Shown one piece after another: positions 50,455-59,076 of a stretch of 64,000 nucleotides of DNA. Both the position numbers and the translations under genes were made by a program. Under the pieces are notes generated by a model. That model had not been told where the DNA came from and ran no database searches. It was given only the letters and a program-made list of their open reading frames with translations. Position 1 is the stretch's first letter. The number at the start of each line of letters is the position of its first letter. Location: the NCBI GenBank assembly GCA_965262425.1, contig OZ253536.1, positions 620,001 through 684,000 of the forward strand, written 5' to 3'. The DNA is from CAZOZZ01 sp965262425 (GTDB taxonomy: Bacteria; Acidobacteriota; Terriglobia; 20CM-2-55-15).

Positions 50455-51933
50455 TCAGTCTCTCTTACCAGGCTTAATGATGCCGAGCGCCTTCATGCGG
50501 TAGGTCAGCGTTGACGGTTTCATCCCGAGGAGTTCGGCGGCGCCATCCGGGCCCCAGGTCTTCCAGGCTGTGTGTTTTAACGCTGCGGTTAAGTTCGCTT
50601 TCTCGAGTTCTTTGAATTCGGCAACGGTGACGAAGTCCGCCGCGTCTGCTGCCGGCTCGGTGATAGGGCGTGTTTCCGCGGGGGTATTCGACAGGGCGAG
50701 ATCCAGCCTCAGGCGGTCGCCCGTCGAGGAGATCACAGCGCGTTCAATAATATTCTTGAGTTCCCGGATATTGCCGCGCCACGCCTGCCGTTTAAGGAGA
50801 GACAGTTGGTTCTGCGTCATGCGCAGCCGTTCACGCCCAAGCTCGCGACATATCGTTTCCAGGAAATGAAACGCCAGTGGCGCGATGTCATCCAGCCGCT
50901 CACGTAGTGGTGGCACTTCGACCGGAAAGACACTAAGACGATAGAAGAGATCTTCCCGGAATCGCTCAGCCTTAATCTCATCCATCAAGTTTCGATTAGT
51001 CGCTGCCACGACCCGCACGTCCACCTTGGTCGTCTTGTCGTCTCCAACACGCTCGAACTCGCCTTCCTGAAGCGCGCGTAACAGTTTGCCTTGTTGCGAT
51101 AGCGGGATCTCGCCGACTTCATCGAGAAACAACGTGCCGCCATCTGCAAGTTGCAGGCGACCGACCCGATCCTGGTGCGCGCCGGTGAACGCTCCGCGTA
51201 CATGACCGAAAAACTCGCTCTCGAAAAGATCTTTCGGAATGGACGCGCAATTGACTTTCACGATCGGCCGATCGGCTCTGTCGCTTTTCGTATGAATTGC
51301 CCTCGCGATCATCTCCTTCCCAACGCCGGACTCGCCGAGTATCAACACGCTGACCGGCGTCTGGGCAACCGTTTCTATCTGAGCGAGCGTGCGCTTCAGT
51401 GCCTGACTTTGCCCGATGATCTCGCCGAAATTGACGGTGATGTTGATCTCGTCACGGAGGTAATCTCGTTCTTGCTCGATCTGGTCTTTGAGTCGCTTGA
51501 TCTCCTCGAATGCAGTTTCTCGTTCTTTCTCCAGTCCTCTGCGTTCGGTGATGTCTCTAAACACGACGACCGCGCCATCGGGTTTGCCGTCATTCAGAAT
51601 GGGCGTGCTCGTGTATTCGACCGGCACGAAAGAACCATCGACGTTCCAGAAGACTTCGTCAGCGACACGGTGAATTTCACCGTCGACGAGTGCCGCATAG
51701 ATCGGACATTCGTCTCGTGGATACGATGAGCCATTGGCGTGCGAATGGTGATGCACGTCGTGGGCGTGTTGGCCAACCACATCTTCGTGCTTCCAGCCGA
51801 GAATCTGCGTCGCGGCGGCGTTACTGAAGGTAATTCTGCCGTCGCCATCCAGTCCGTAAATACCCTCGCCCGCTGAGTCGAGAATGAGCTGGTGCTCAAT
51901 TTGGAGCTGCGACAGTTGGTTCCTGGTGGTCAT
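50455..51933 (-). CDS. Sigma-54-dependent transcriptional activator with PAS sensor
   Basis: The 492-residue protein has an N-terminal PAS domain (about residues 10-130, with VHHHSHANGSSYPRDECPIY), a coiled-coil linker (130-165) and an AAA+ sigma-54 activator domain (about 175-405). The latter has Walker A GESGVGKE, the sigma-54 contact loop GAFTGA and Walker B-type LFLDEVGEI. A Fis-type HTH lies at the C-terminus (AAELLGMKPSTLTYRMKALGI). It uses ATP to open sigma-54 promoters. It is transcribed divergently from the operon at 52104, whose promoter has a consensus -24/-12, and a palindrome between them is the probable binding site. The signal sensed by PAS is unknown. Confidence 0.93.
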   Translation of the reverse strand: MTTRNQLSQLQIEHQLILDSAGEGIYGLDGDGRITFSNAAATQILGWKHEDVVGQHAHDVHHHSHANGSSYPRDECPIYAALVDGEIHRVADEVFWNVDGSFVPVEYTSTPILNDGKPDGAVVVFRDITERRGLEKERETAFEEIKRLKDQIEQERDYLRDEINITVNFGEIIGQSQALKRTLAQIETVAQTPVSVLILGESGVGKEMIARAIHTKSDRADRPIVKVNCASIPKDLFESEFFGHVRGAFTGAHQDRVGRLQLADGGTLFLDEVGEIPLSQQGKLLRALQEGEFERVGDDKTTKVDVRVVAATNRNLMDEIKAERFREDLFYRLSVFPVEVPPLRERLDDIAPLAFHFLETICRELGRERLRMTQNQLSLLKRQAWRGNIRELKNIIERAVISSTGDRLRLDLALSNTPAETRPITEPAADAADFVTVAEFKELEKANLTAALKHTAWKTWGPDGAAELLGMKPSTLTYRMKALGIIKPGKRD

Positions 51934-51965
51934 CGCCTATGTACCTCTAATTTTTGAGGATTTAA

Positions 51966-51998
51966 CCACAAATACTTGTGAACATCAAGTTCTTGTGG
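51966..51998 (+). promoter_or_regulatory. Palindromic upstream activator site
   Basis: CCACAAATACTTG and CAAGTTCTTGTGG form a 13-bp inverted repeat (two mismatches) around TGAACAT. It lies about 60 bp upstream of the -24 element and between the divergent activator gene and operon, the typical position for binding by a sigma-54 activator. It also lies close to the activator's own start and could autoregulate. Confidence 0.7.
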
Positions 51999-52042
51999 TC
52001 TCTCGAAAGGCTTAACCTTCTGTTTTTAATGATCTTTTGGCT

Positions 52043-52058
52043 TGGCACGCTTGTTGCA
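52043..52058 (+). promoter_or_regulatory. Sigma-54 (-24/-12) promoter
   Basis: TGGCACGCTTGTTGCA matches the sigma-54 consensus TGGCAC-N5-TTGCA exactly. It is 45 bp upstream of the ATG at 52104 and directed towards the DUF1348/isochorismatase operon. Confidence 0.88.
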
Positions 52059-52103
52059 TTACTTCACTTCGAGAGGACTCGACGCAAACAACGGGAACAC
52101 ATC

Positions 52104-52613
52104 ATGACTAACCAAACCGCCCAAGATACCGCCGACGCAGCCGGGCAAGGCCAACGACCGCCCCTGCCCCCGTTCTCACGCGAGACAGCGCTCGTGAAGG
52201 TTCAGGCAGCCGAGGACGCCTGGAACTCGCTTGATCCGGCCAAGGTAGCTCAGGCGTACACACGCGATTCGGTGTGGCGCAACCGCGATCAATTCTTTGT
52301 GGGTCGCGAAGCAATCGAAGACTTTCTCACCGCGAAATGGGAGCTCGAACTTCATTACCGCCTGATGAAAGAACTCTGGGCGTATTCGGACAACCGCATC
52401 TCGGTGCGTTTCGAATACGAGTGGCAGCACGCGGAAACCGGCCAATGGTACCGCACCCATGGCAACGAGCACTGGGAATTCGACGCGGACGGTTACATGC
52501 AACGCCGCGACATGAGCGCGAATGACCTGCCGATTTCTGCTGGCGACAGGCGTATCGGTATCGGAACCTCAATCAACCAATCAATCAACCTTGAACGAAG
52601 GAGAACATCATGA
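52104..52613 (+). CDS. DUF1348 (NTF2-like) protein
   Basis: The 169-residue product has the DUF1348 core PPFSRETALVKVQAAEDAWNSLDPAKVAQAYTRDSVWRNRDQFF, and further on AKWELELHYRLMKELWAY, SVRFEYEWQH and QWYRTHGNEHWEFDADGYM (read in pieces). DUF1348 proteins are NTF2-fold proteins of unknown reaction. It is the first gene behind the sigma-54 promoter, and its TGA overlaps the next ATG (ATGA), so it is co-translated with the isochorismatase-like hydrolase. ATG 52104 is used because the upstream frame runs through the promoter. Confidence 0.85.
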   Translation: MTNQTAQDTADAAGQGQRPPLPPFSRETALVKVQAAEDAWNSLDPAKVAQAYTRDSVWRNRDQFFVGREAIEDFLTAKWELELHYRLMKELWAYSDNRISVRFEYEWQHAETGQWYRTHGNEHWEFDADGYMQRRDMSANDLPISAGDRRIGIGTSINQSINLERRRTS

Positions 52614-53344
52614 ACGTACGCACAACTCTGCTAACGACCGCCCTGGTAATGCTTGGTATCGCCGCAAAGGTGAACGCTCAGCTACCCGATCCGGGTATGG
52701 AGATTGTCGAAGGCCGAACGGCATTAGTGATCACTGATCCTCAGAACGACTTCTTAAGTCCGGACGGCGTTGCCTGGGGAGTGGTCGGTAAGAGCGTGAC
52801 CGACAACAACACAGTTGAGAACATCGAGACTTTGCTTCAGGCTGCGAAAGCCAACGACATCCCCGTGTTCATATCGCCACATTACTACTACCCCACCGAC
52901 CATGGCTGGAAGTTCGAAGGTGCCCTTGAGACGTTAATGCACAACATCGGTATGTTCGACCGCAACGGCGCGCTCACGGCGGAGGGATTTGAAGGATCGG
53001 GTGCGGATTGGCTGGAGCGCTACAAACCTTACATTAGCGACGGCGCAACGATCATCGCGAGCCCGCACAAGGTCTACGGTCCGGAGACCAACGACCTCGT
53101 GCTGCAACTTCGCAAGCGCGGCATCGATAAGGTCATCCTCGGAGGCATGTCTGCCAATCTCTGCACAGAGTCGCATATGCGCGAATTGATTGAGCAGGGC
53201 TTTGAGGTTGCCGTCGTTTCCGACGCGACCGCGGCGGCGATCGTTGCGGAAGGCAACGGTTACGAGTCGGCGTTGGTGAACTTCCAATTTATCGCCAACA
53301 CCGTGTGGACGACAGAAGAGGCCGTCCAGCGGATTAATCCCTGA
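52610..53344 (+). CDS. Exported isochorismatase-like cysteine hydrolase
   Basis: The 244-residue product carries a signal peptide (residues 1-23, ending KVNAQ). The catalytic Asp43 is in ALVITDPQNDF, and the nucleophile Cys185 is in ILGGMSANLCTESH, preceded by the cis-peptide-type GGMS segment. Family members hydrolyse C-N or vinyl-ether bonds in small molecules. Export of this member to the periplasm is notable. It is the second gene of the sigma-54 operon and is followed by a cyclase-family gene that is cut by an IS3. Confidence 0.87.
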   Translation: MNVRTTLLTTALVMLGIAAKVNAQLPDPGMEIVEGRTALVITDPQNDFLSPDGVAWGVVGKSVTDNNTVENIETLLQAAKANDIPVFISPHYYYPTDHGWKFEGALETLMHNIGMFDRNGALTAEGFEGSGADWLERYKPYISDGATIIASPHKVYGPETNDLVLQLRKRGIDKVILGGMSANLCTESHMRELIEQGFEVAVVSDATAAAIVAEGNGYESALVNFQFIANTVWTTEEAVQRINP

Positions 53345-53686
53345 ATTGGTTAGCCAGCAATAGCCGAAGCTTTGGAGAGCCCGGACCGAGAAAGGTCCGG
53401 GCTCCTTAGCCTTAAACATTCGGTATCTAAAGGAGATAACCAATGACGCGATCCATCTCAAGGCCCACGACATTCTTCGCGATGTTCTTCATTCTATTCT
53501 GCACCGGTAGGGCGCTTGCCCAACGTCCCGAGGTAGGCGAGAGCCCCTGGGGCCGAGAAGATGAGATTGGTCGCCTCAATCTCATGACCGACGAATCCCG
53601 GGAGGCCATCGTGTCCCGGGTGGCAGGCGGCACAAGTTATGATCTGAACCGCCCCGGGTTTCCCGGAGACTCCATTACTTGAGAAG

Positions 53687-54019
53687 ATGGGAGTCATTAT
53701 GGGAAGAGCAAGCAGATATGCACCCGAGGTTCGGGAACGTGCGGTACGAATGGTGGCCGAGCACCAGGGGGAGTACGCCTCACAGTGGGCGGCAATGGCG
53801 TCGATCGCTGCGAAGATCGGTTGTACCCCAGAAACACTGCGTAAGTGGGTCCGGCAAACAGAGCGTGATATGGGCCAACGTGGGGGCCTGACCAAGGACG
53901 AGAAACAACGGCTAAAGGAACTGGAACGGGAGAATCGTGAGCTGAAACGAGCGAACGAGATCCTGCGCAAGGCGTCAGCGTTTTTCGCACAGGCGGAACT
54001 CGACCGCCGACCCCGGTGA
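53687..54019 (+). CDS. IS3 OrfA (copy Y)
   Basis: This 110-residue HTH protein is identical to the copy X OrfA, with the recognition helix in IGCTPETLRKWVRQ and a C-terminal coiled-coil. Its TGA (54017-54019) overlaps the start of orfB. Confidence 0.92.
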   Translation: MGVIMGRASRYAPEVRERAVRMVAEHQGEYASQWAAMASIAAKIGCTPETLRKWVRQTERDMGQRGGLTKDEKQRLKELERENRELKRANEILRKASAFFAQAELDRRPR

Positions 54020-54927
54020 TGGCGGATTTCATCGAGACGAATCGAGGCCGGTATGGGGTCGAGTCGATCTGCAGTGTGCTGCCGATCGCCCCATCGACGT
54101 TCTACGAGCACCAGGCACGGGAAAAGAATCCAGATCGATTGCCCGCGCGTGCGAAGCGCGACGCGAAGCTTCGAGTCGAGATCGAACGGGTCTGGAGGGA
54201 AAACCGTCAGGTCTATGGCGTCCGCAAGGTCTGGAAGCAATTGAATCGCGAGAACACAGACGTTGCCCGTTGTACCGTTGAACGATTGATGCGGGAAATG
54301 GGGCTTGAAGGCGTGGTTCGGGGCCGGAAGATCAAGACCACTATCCAGAATGAAGTAGCTCGCAGACCCGCCGATCTTGTGGATCGGGACTTCAGCGCGA
54401 CCCGTCCCAATGAGCTGTGGATCGCGGATCTCACGTATGTTGCAACATGGCGAGGGTTTGTTTACGTCGCATTCGTCATCGATGTCTTCTCCCGAAAGAT
54501 CGTCGGTTGGCGAACGATGCATTCGCTAAAGACTGACATTGCCTTGGATGCGCTGGAGCAGGCCCTCTGGTCGCGCCCTGACACTGAAGGTTTGATTCAT
54601 CACAGCGACCGCGGCGTCCAATATCTGTCGATTCGGTATACGGAACGATTGGCCGAGGCCGGAATTGAGCCGTCGGTTGGGAGCATCGGGGACTCCTACG
54701 ACAATGCCATGGCCGAATCTGTAATCGGGTTATTCAAGACCGAAGTCATTCGAAGAGAGGGGCCCTGGCGAGGTCTTGACGATGTGGAGTACGCGACACT
54801 CGACTGGGTGTCCTGGTACAACGAGCACCGCCTTCTCGAACCGATCGGATACATTCCTCCAGTCGAGTTCGAGCAGGTGTACTATCGCAACGAAGCAACT
54901 CCAGTCACCGTGGCCGGAGTCAACTAA
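54016..54927 (+). CDS. IS3 OrfB transposase (copy Y)
   Basis: This is a 303-residue rve-domain DDE transposase with WIADLTYVATW, SDRGVQYLS and SYDNAMAESVIG. The start GTG 54016 or ATG 54019 overlaps orfA. It looks intact and could also act on copy X. Confidence 0.92.
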   Translation: MMADFIETNRGRYGVESICSVLPIAPSTFYEHQAREKNPDRLPARAKRDAKLRVEIERVWRENRQVYGVRKVWKQLNRENTDVARCTVERLMREMGLEGVVRGRKIKTTIQNEVARRPADLVDRDFSATRPNELWIADLTYVATWRGFVYVAFVIDVFSRKIVGWRTMHSLKTDIALDALEQALWSRPDTEGLIHHSDRGVQYLSIRYTERLAEAGIEPSVGSIGDSYDNAMAESVIGLFKTEVIRREGPWRGLDDVEYATLDWVSWYNEHRLLEPIGYIPPVEFEQVYYRNEATPVTVAGVN

Positions 54928-55076
54928 AACGGTCTCCGGGAAACCCGGGGCGGTTCAATCTATCGGTTGAATACTTCATTGGCATGCCGAGCTGGCAAGC
55001 CGCCGGTGATCCACACTACCGCATCTGGATGACCCACACGCCGAATGGCACGGTAAACGACGATCCGCTCTCGCTT

Positions 55077-55097
55077 GATCTATAGGAAAATCAAAAA
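55077..55097 (+). repeat. 21-bp direct repeat, right copy
   Basis: It is identical to 50259-50279. The cyclase homology ends in it, so it is either a deletion scar or the border of an inserted segment of about 4.8 kb. Confidence 0.6.
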
Positions 55098-55264
55098 TCT
55101 ATTTCTGATACCGACGGCTGAACGAACGGACACCTCGGGAAGTCAGGTTTCTTCGTCGCCAATTTCGAGTTGTGGGGTCAGAAGTGAATTGAAAGTCGAT
55201 GTCGGTTTGGTCTGGATCGACGATACGGGCATGCCTCAGCGAGTAATTTGGGACTGCGGCCGCT

Positions 55265-55722
55265 TCAGTTAACGTGGGTCGGCGGGATGCGGCCTGACCA
55301 ACGCATTCGAGCGCCGTCGGAGTCGAGCAGCGGATCGACTCCGAAACACTTCTTAATGGACGCTGCCCACCTGAGCCTCCATGGCTTGCCCAACCGTTCC
55401 TGACCCAGGAGCGCGAAGACCGCATCGTGAGCCCGGCCTTTTATGCGCGGTGACAAAAGTCCGAAGTAGCGAATGTTGTGCCTGTAACGGTCAGGAATGT
55501 GATCGGCCAGAGTGGCTAGGAAGTCGGCCGTGGAGTACCTGGTTGTCACCGTCCGTTTCGTCCGTGTGTCTTTCGTCAGGAACTGGATTTCCTGACGATT
55601 GATCTGCCGAAACCGATGCTGGGCAATCGGCGCTCGCCGAGCATATCGGCCAGCATATCCTAGGAACTGTTTCTTGCCTCGGAACCGTTTGATGTCGGTG
55701 TTCCACCAACGCTCGTATTGTT
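55265..55722 (-). pseudogene. IS91-like (HUH/Y-transposase) C-terminal fragment
   Basis: The minus-strand frame reads RWWNTDIKRFRGKKQFLGYA, RRAPIAQHRFRQINRQEIQF, DHIPDRYRHNIRYFGLL and FALLGQERLG, ending after FGVDPLLDSDG. These are C-terminal segments of IS91-family transposases. The frame begins after an in-frame TAG near 55722, and the N-terminal HUH and tyrosine region is absent. It is a transposon remnant. Confidence 0.65.
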
Positions 55723-55846
55723 TCTAGGGACAGTGGCCTTTGAGGTCATCTCAGTGACAGAGTTGACTGGGTTCTCCTCCTCGTCCCTGCCACAGGTGGA
55801 AATCCAGATCCTAGATGCTGAAGAGGTCTGCGAAGGAGCTCTGGAG

Positions 55847-56215
55847 TTATTCACAGATGGCCCAGAGCCAATCTCCTCTTCGGAACCGTTTGACGTGGTG
55901 CCGCAAGGCGAACACCACTCACAACCTCCGGCTTCGTCGCGGTCGTATATCGTGCAGATTGTTGGGGAGATTCGTGCAAAGGCTACTTCGTCCATGACAT
56001 TCTTCGACTCGACGCTTGCCGGCGAGAGGATCACAAGTAGCTGGCTACAGGACTCCAGAGCGGATTCGACGGCCTGATCCCAATAGGCGCCGGGTCGAAT
56101 GTCTAACCGATCGATCCAGAGCTTGACCACAGCGGTACGCAGGTCCTTGGCGAGTTTCAGGCAAACTCGGAATCGTGTCGGGCGTAGCTGAAGAAGACTC
56201 CGGCCTGGGTCATCC
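55847..56215 (-). pseudogene. TIR-domain protein relic (frameshifted)
   Basis: One frame gives GVFFSYARHDSEFA. After a one-base loss the next gives LKLAKDLRTAVVKLWIDRLDIR, with YWDQAVESALESCSQLLVILSPAS and NVMDEVAFA following. Together these are a bacterial TIR domain (TIR_2), the NADase or signalling fold used in some defence and effector proteins. The remainder is scrambled in other frames (HHVKRFRRGDWLWAICE). It is a dead gene within the first tRNA-Val island. Confidence 0.65.
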
Positions 56216-56498
56216 ATACACCTCGTTGAGAACGGCAAGTATTCTCGTACTAAACAAGGCGTCCATGCCAGCAAAACCTCATGAGGAGGCTGGTTTTAAA
56301 CCCCCGCGAAGTGTCGGAAATGTTTTGGAGAGGTTACGGAGAAGACGTTGGTGGAGGGGTAAATTCCTATCATTTTAGTTCGTAAGTGCGGTTTCCCCAT
56401 TCGGCAGTTCGGCCAGACAATCCTCATCCCCATACTTCTGATCACCCTTTGTTCACAAGGGCAAGTCATGGAAGGATCTATTAAACAGAAGAATGGGG

Positions 56499-57101
56499 CT
56501 AGGCTTTGACAGCCTCAACCACACAGACTGGCGAGAGAATCGGGACAATCTTCGTCATTTTGAGTCCCGCTTCGGCAAACAGCGCTTCAAACTCGGCTTC
56601 CGTTCGCTCGCGACCGCCGTCGGTCATCGCCAGCATTTCAATATCCAACAATTTCCCAAACGCCGATTCCGGCGCATTGGTGATCACTTGCTCCAGAACC
56701 AACACCTTGCCGCCTTCGGCCATGGATTCGCGACAATGCCCTAGAATGGTCACACAATGTTCGTCGCTCCAATCATGAATGATGTGTTGCATAATGTAAG
56801 CGTCCGGTCCTTCCGGTACGCCGTCTAAAAAACTGCCGCCGCGCGTGCTAATCTTCTCGGCAAGCTCCCCGAGATCGGTGCCTTGAACCACTTCTGGTAA
56901 ATCATAGACAATGCCTGTCAGTCCGGGAATTGTTGGGACAATTGCAGACAGAAGCGCGCCATGTCCTCCACCAACGTCGACGATCGTCTGCAAACCGGAA
57001 AAATCGTAACCGTCGGCAACCGCATGCGCCGTCATGGAACTGAACGCCGTCATCGCGCTATGAAAGATGTCCGCAGTGACTTCATCCTCCTTAAAATAAT
57101 C
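56499..57101 (-). pseudogene. O-methyltransferase, N-terminal part replaced by a 317-bp element
   Basis: About 200 residues remain of a family-2 O-methyltransferase: the SAM-binding TIVDVGGGHGALLSAIVP, then YDLPEVVQGTDLGELA, DAYIMQHIIHDWSDEHC (catalytic His region) and KVLVLEQVI, ending SPVCVVEAVKA. The dimerisation domain is missing. The break is exactly at the element end (57102), and the element's minus-strand frame reads in phase into it, giving a possible 286-residue fusion from ATG 57359. Whether this is made is unknown. Confidence 0.8.
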
Positions 57102-57418
57102 GCCTCCTCCGCAGAATTTGTGGGCAGTCCAAAGGCCTGTGCGCACATAAGTAATTGAAACAAAGTACCTTATTCTTTTGTTCGACGGCGAATATTCCAG
57201 TACCCACTTCGGTCGGACGCCTACACCCGGTGCCCGGAGCCCCCGCCGGAGGCCCCGTTCCCCATCGCCCACACCAGCCGACACCGCGGAGCGCAGCCGA
57301 GGGTCAAGGCCGGCGCAGCCGCCGAGCTTGCGAGGGAAGCCTTGAGGCTTGGCGAGCACCGTGGTCTCCTCAAGCGGCGATGGAAGACGGTTTTACCCAC
57401 AAATTCTGCGGAAGACCC
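57102..57418 (+). mobile_element. 317-bp non-autonomous element, copy 5 (at a rearrangement junction)
   Basis: The flanking octamers AAATAATC and ATTTTCAA do not match, and two unrelated truncated genes abut the two ends. This indicates recombination between element copies rather than simple insertion. Confidence 0.93.
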
Positions 57419-57474
57419 ATTTTCAATTGATCGCCTTCTCCGACGCTGACTTGCGTTCCATAAGGTTCGAACCG

Positions 57475-59076
57475 TCACATAACGTCGGAATCGAAATAGG
57501 CGTTCTCTTCCAAAGCTTCCCACGCGAAGACCTTGTATACCCCGGGCGTGATACCTCGGATCGTGAATTGGCCGCCCGGGTCGCTGGTAGCAAATTCGTA
57601 AAGATCAAATCGGTCGCGATTGTGATCGGGAATGAGCACCGCCTGAACGCCGGCGACTGGCGCATCCTCTTCATTCAGCAGAGTGCCTTGGATCCTGCCC
57701 GGTCTCGGGCTGAGCACAATGTCTAGCGCTGTGCCCACTGTACCCAAGAACTGCAGTGGCGTGTTCAGCACCTCCTGCCCGTCGAATTGGGCATATTTGA
57801 GGTAAAAATCAGGCGTACTTCGAGCGCATGCCGATGAATTAGGACCACCAAGGCAGGCGATCACTTGGTACTGTCCCGGCATCACGCTGTCGATCCGAAA
57901 CGTTCCATCTGGGTTGACTGTTTGCGACTGACGTGACGACGCCCCACCAGCCAGCAGAACGCGAATATGTTCGAGACCTCGGAAACTTGATACTTCCTGC
58001 CCATCGATTGTGAGGCGGCCAGGTATCGAAGCTGGGGGAAAGACAACTACCATCACATCATCTGTGTCGGAGTTAGATATCGTGATCGGCGCGGACGTTG
58101 AAACACGGCTGGGGGAGTCAGGTTGATTCTTATCCAGAATCCGGGCTTCGACCGTGTAGGATCCTGGGACAAGATTGCGGAATTCGAATTCTCCATTCGT
58201 ACCCATGTTGATCGGTGAGGTAATGGGTTCGCCCGTGAAGGTTTCAGACTGAATCCAGAGAGTAACCGCTTCGGGCTCTTGCCCTGTTCTCGAATCGATA
58301 ACGCGGCCGCGCAGCTTGTACGTCTCTTCAGCGTAGACGGTGAAATCGAAAGCAGCCAAATTCTGGCCGGGCTGGACCTCAACAACATTCGCGTCCGGAA
58401 GATCGAGGACACCAGGGTAGTACGTCAGCGCATAGCGTTCCTGCTCCTGAGCACCATTCGGACTGTCTCCAACAACCGGCGACGCAGAAAGCAGTTGCCC
58501 GGTAGCTGAGCCGGCAATCAGGTAATAGCGTCCTTCCGTCACCGACAAAAAGCGATACTCTCCTCTTTCGTCGGTCATTTTCGATCCCGCGCTATGGAAA
58601 GACCTCCGGCCACCCCATGCGTAAGTGGTCCACAAAAGTTGAACTTCCAGGCCGACCAACGTACGACCTTCACTGTCACGAATTCGGCCGCTCACGGATC
58701 CGGCAGGCATCAATTCCAGATGGACACGTTTCGACATCTGCCCTGCGGCAAGAAAAACTACTGAGGATCCTGGCTCTGTCGCGAGTCGCTGTCCAACGTT
58801 CGCCGTAACTCCAATTCGATGGACCCCGGGGTCAAGATCGGTGATGACGAATTCCCCTGACTCAGTTGAAACTACAGTCCTCTCCTGTCCCCGTCCCGGC
58901 CCAGAGGTCGTTTGGAGAGTCACGCGAACTCCAGAAATTGGCTCGCCCGTTCCGATACGAACGACCGTGCCCTCAATCGAGCCCTTTGGCGTCGCTTGTT
59001 GGGGGATTGATATTGCCGATTGCTGCAGGATAAACGCCAACAGCAGCCCGATGGATTGTATTTTCATGGTAAGCAC
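57475..59076 (-). CDS. Secreted multi-domain CarboxypepD_reg (Ig-like) protein
   Basis: This protein of about 530 residues has a signal peptide (MKIQSIGLLLAFILQQSAISI) and at least four carboxypeptidase-regulatory or SpaA-like beta domains. Examples are GSIEGTVVRIGTGEPISGVRVTL, GSVSGRIRDSEGRTLVGLEV, YKLRGRVIDSRTGQEPEAV and RIQGTLLNEEDAPVAGVQAV, each closing with a G-x-Y/F-R-F-type strand. Such proteins are common surface or periplasmic proteins of Acidobacteria. The frame stops at TGA 57475 but continues in phase as RFEPYGTQVSVGEGDQLKM up to the element at 57418. The natural C-terminus, about 20 residues or more, has therefore been lost by a nonsense change plus the rearrangement. Confidence 0.75.
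   Translation of the reverse strand: MLTMKIQSIGLLLAFILQQSAISIPQQATPKGSIEGTVVRIGTGEPISGVRVTLQTTSGPGRGQERTVVSTESGEFVITDLDPGVHRIGVTANVGQRLATEPGSSVVFLAAGQMSKRVHLELMPAGSVSGRIRDSEGRTLVGLEVQLLWTTYAWGGRRSFHSAGSKMTDERGEYRFLSVTEGRYYLIAGSATGQLLSASPVVGDSPNGAQEQERYALTYYPGVLDLPDANVVEVQPGQNLAAFDFTVYAEETYKLRGRVIDSRTGQEPEAVTLWIQSETFTGEPITSPINMGTNGEFEFRNLVPGSYTVEARILDKNQPDSPSRVSTSAPITISNSDTDDVMVVVFPPASIPGRLTIDGQEVSSFRGLEHIRVLLAGGASSRQSQTVNPDGTFRIDSVMPGQYQVIACLGGPNSSACARSTPDFYLKYAQFDGQEVLNTPLQFLGTVGTALDIVLSPRPGRIQGTLLNEEDAPVAGVQAVLIPDHNRDRFDLYEFATSDPGGQFTIRGITPGVYKVFAWEALEENAYFDSDVM

Larger units (their letters stand above)
53645..54957 (+). mobile_element. IS3-family element, copy Y (1313 bp)
   Basis: The ends TGAACCGCCCCGGGTTTCCC and its inverse are flanked by ATC on both sides (53642-53644 and 54958-54960), the 3-bp duplication typical of IS3. 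It is nearly identical to copy X at 18943-20255 and interrupts the cyclase gene cleanly. Confidence 0.95.
53443..55078 (+). pseudogene. Cyclase-family (kynurenine-formamidase-like) protein, interrupted by IS3 and truncated
   Basis: From ATG 53443 a signal peptide (FFAMFFILFCTGRALAQ) leads into the cyclase start ESPWGREDEIGRLNLMTDESREA, stopped by the IS3 at 53645. After the element the frame resumes (LSVEYFIGMPSWQAAGDPHYRIWMTHTPNG) and ends at 55078, within the 21-bp repeat. The metal-binding core normally following is absent. The proteins hydrolyse amides or lactones. This was the third gene of the sigma-54 operon. Confidence 0.8.
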
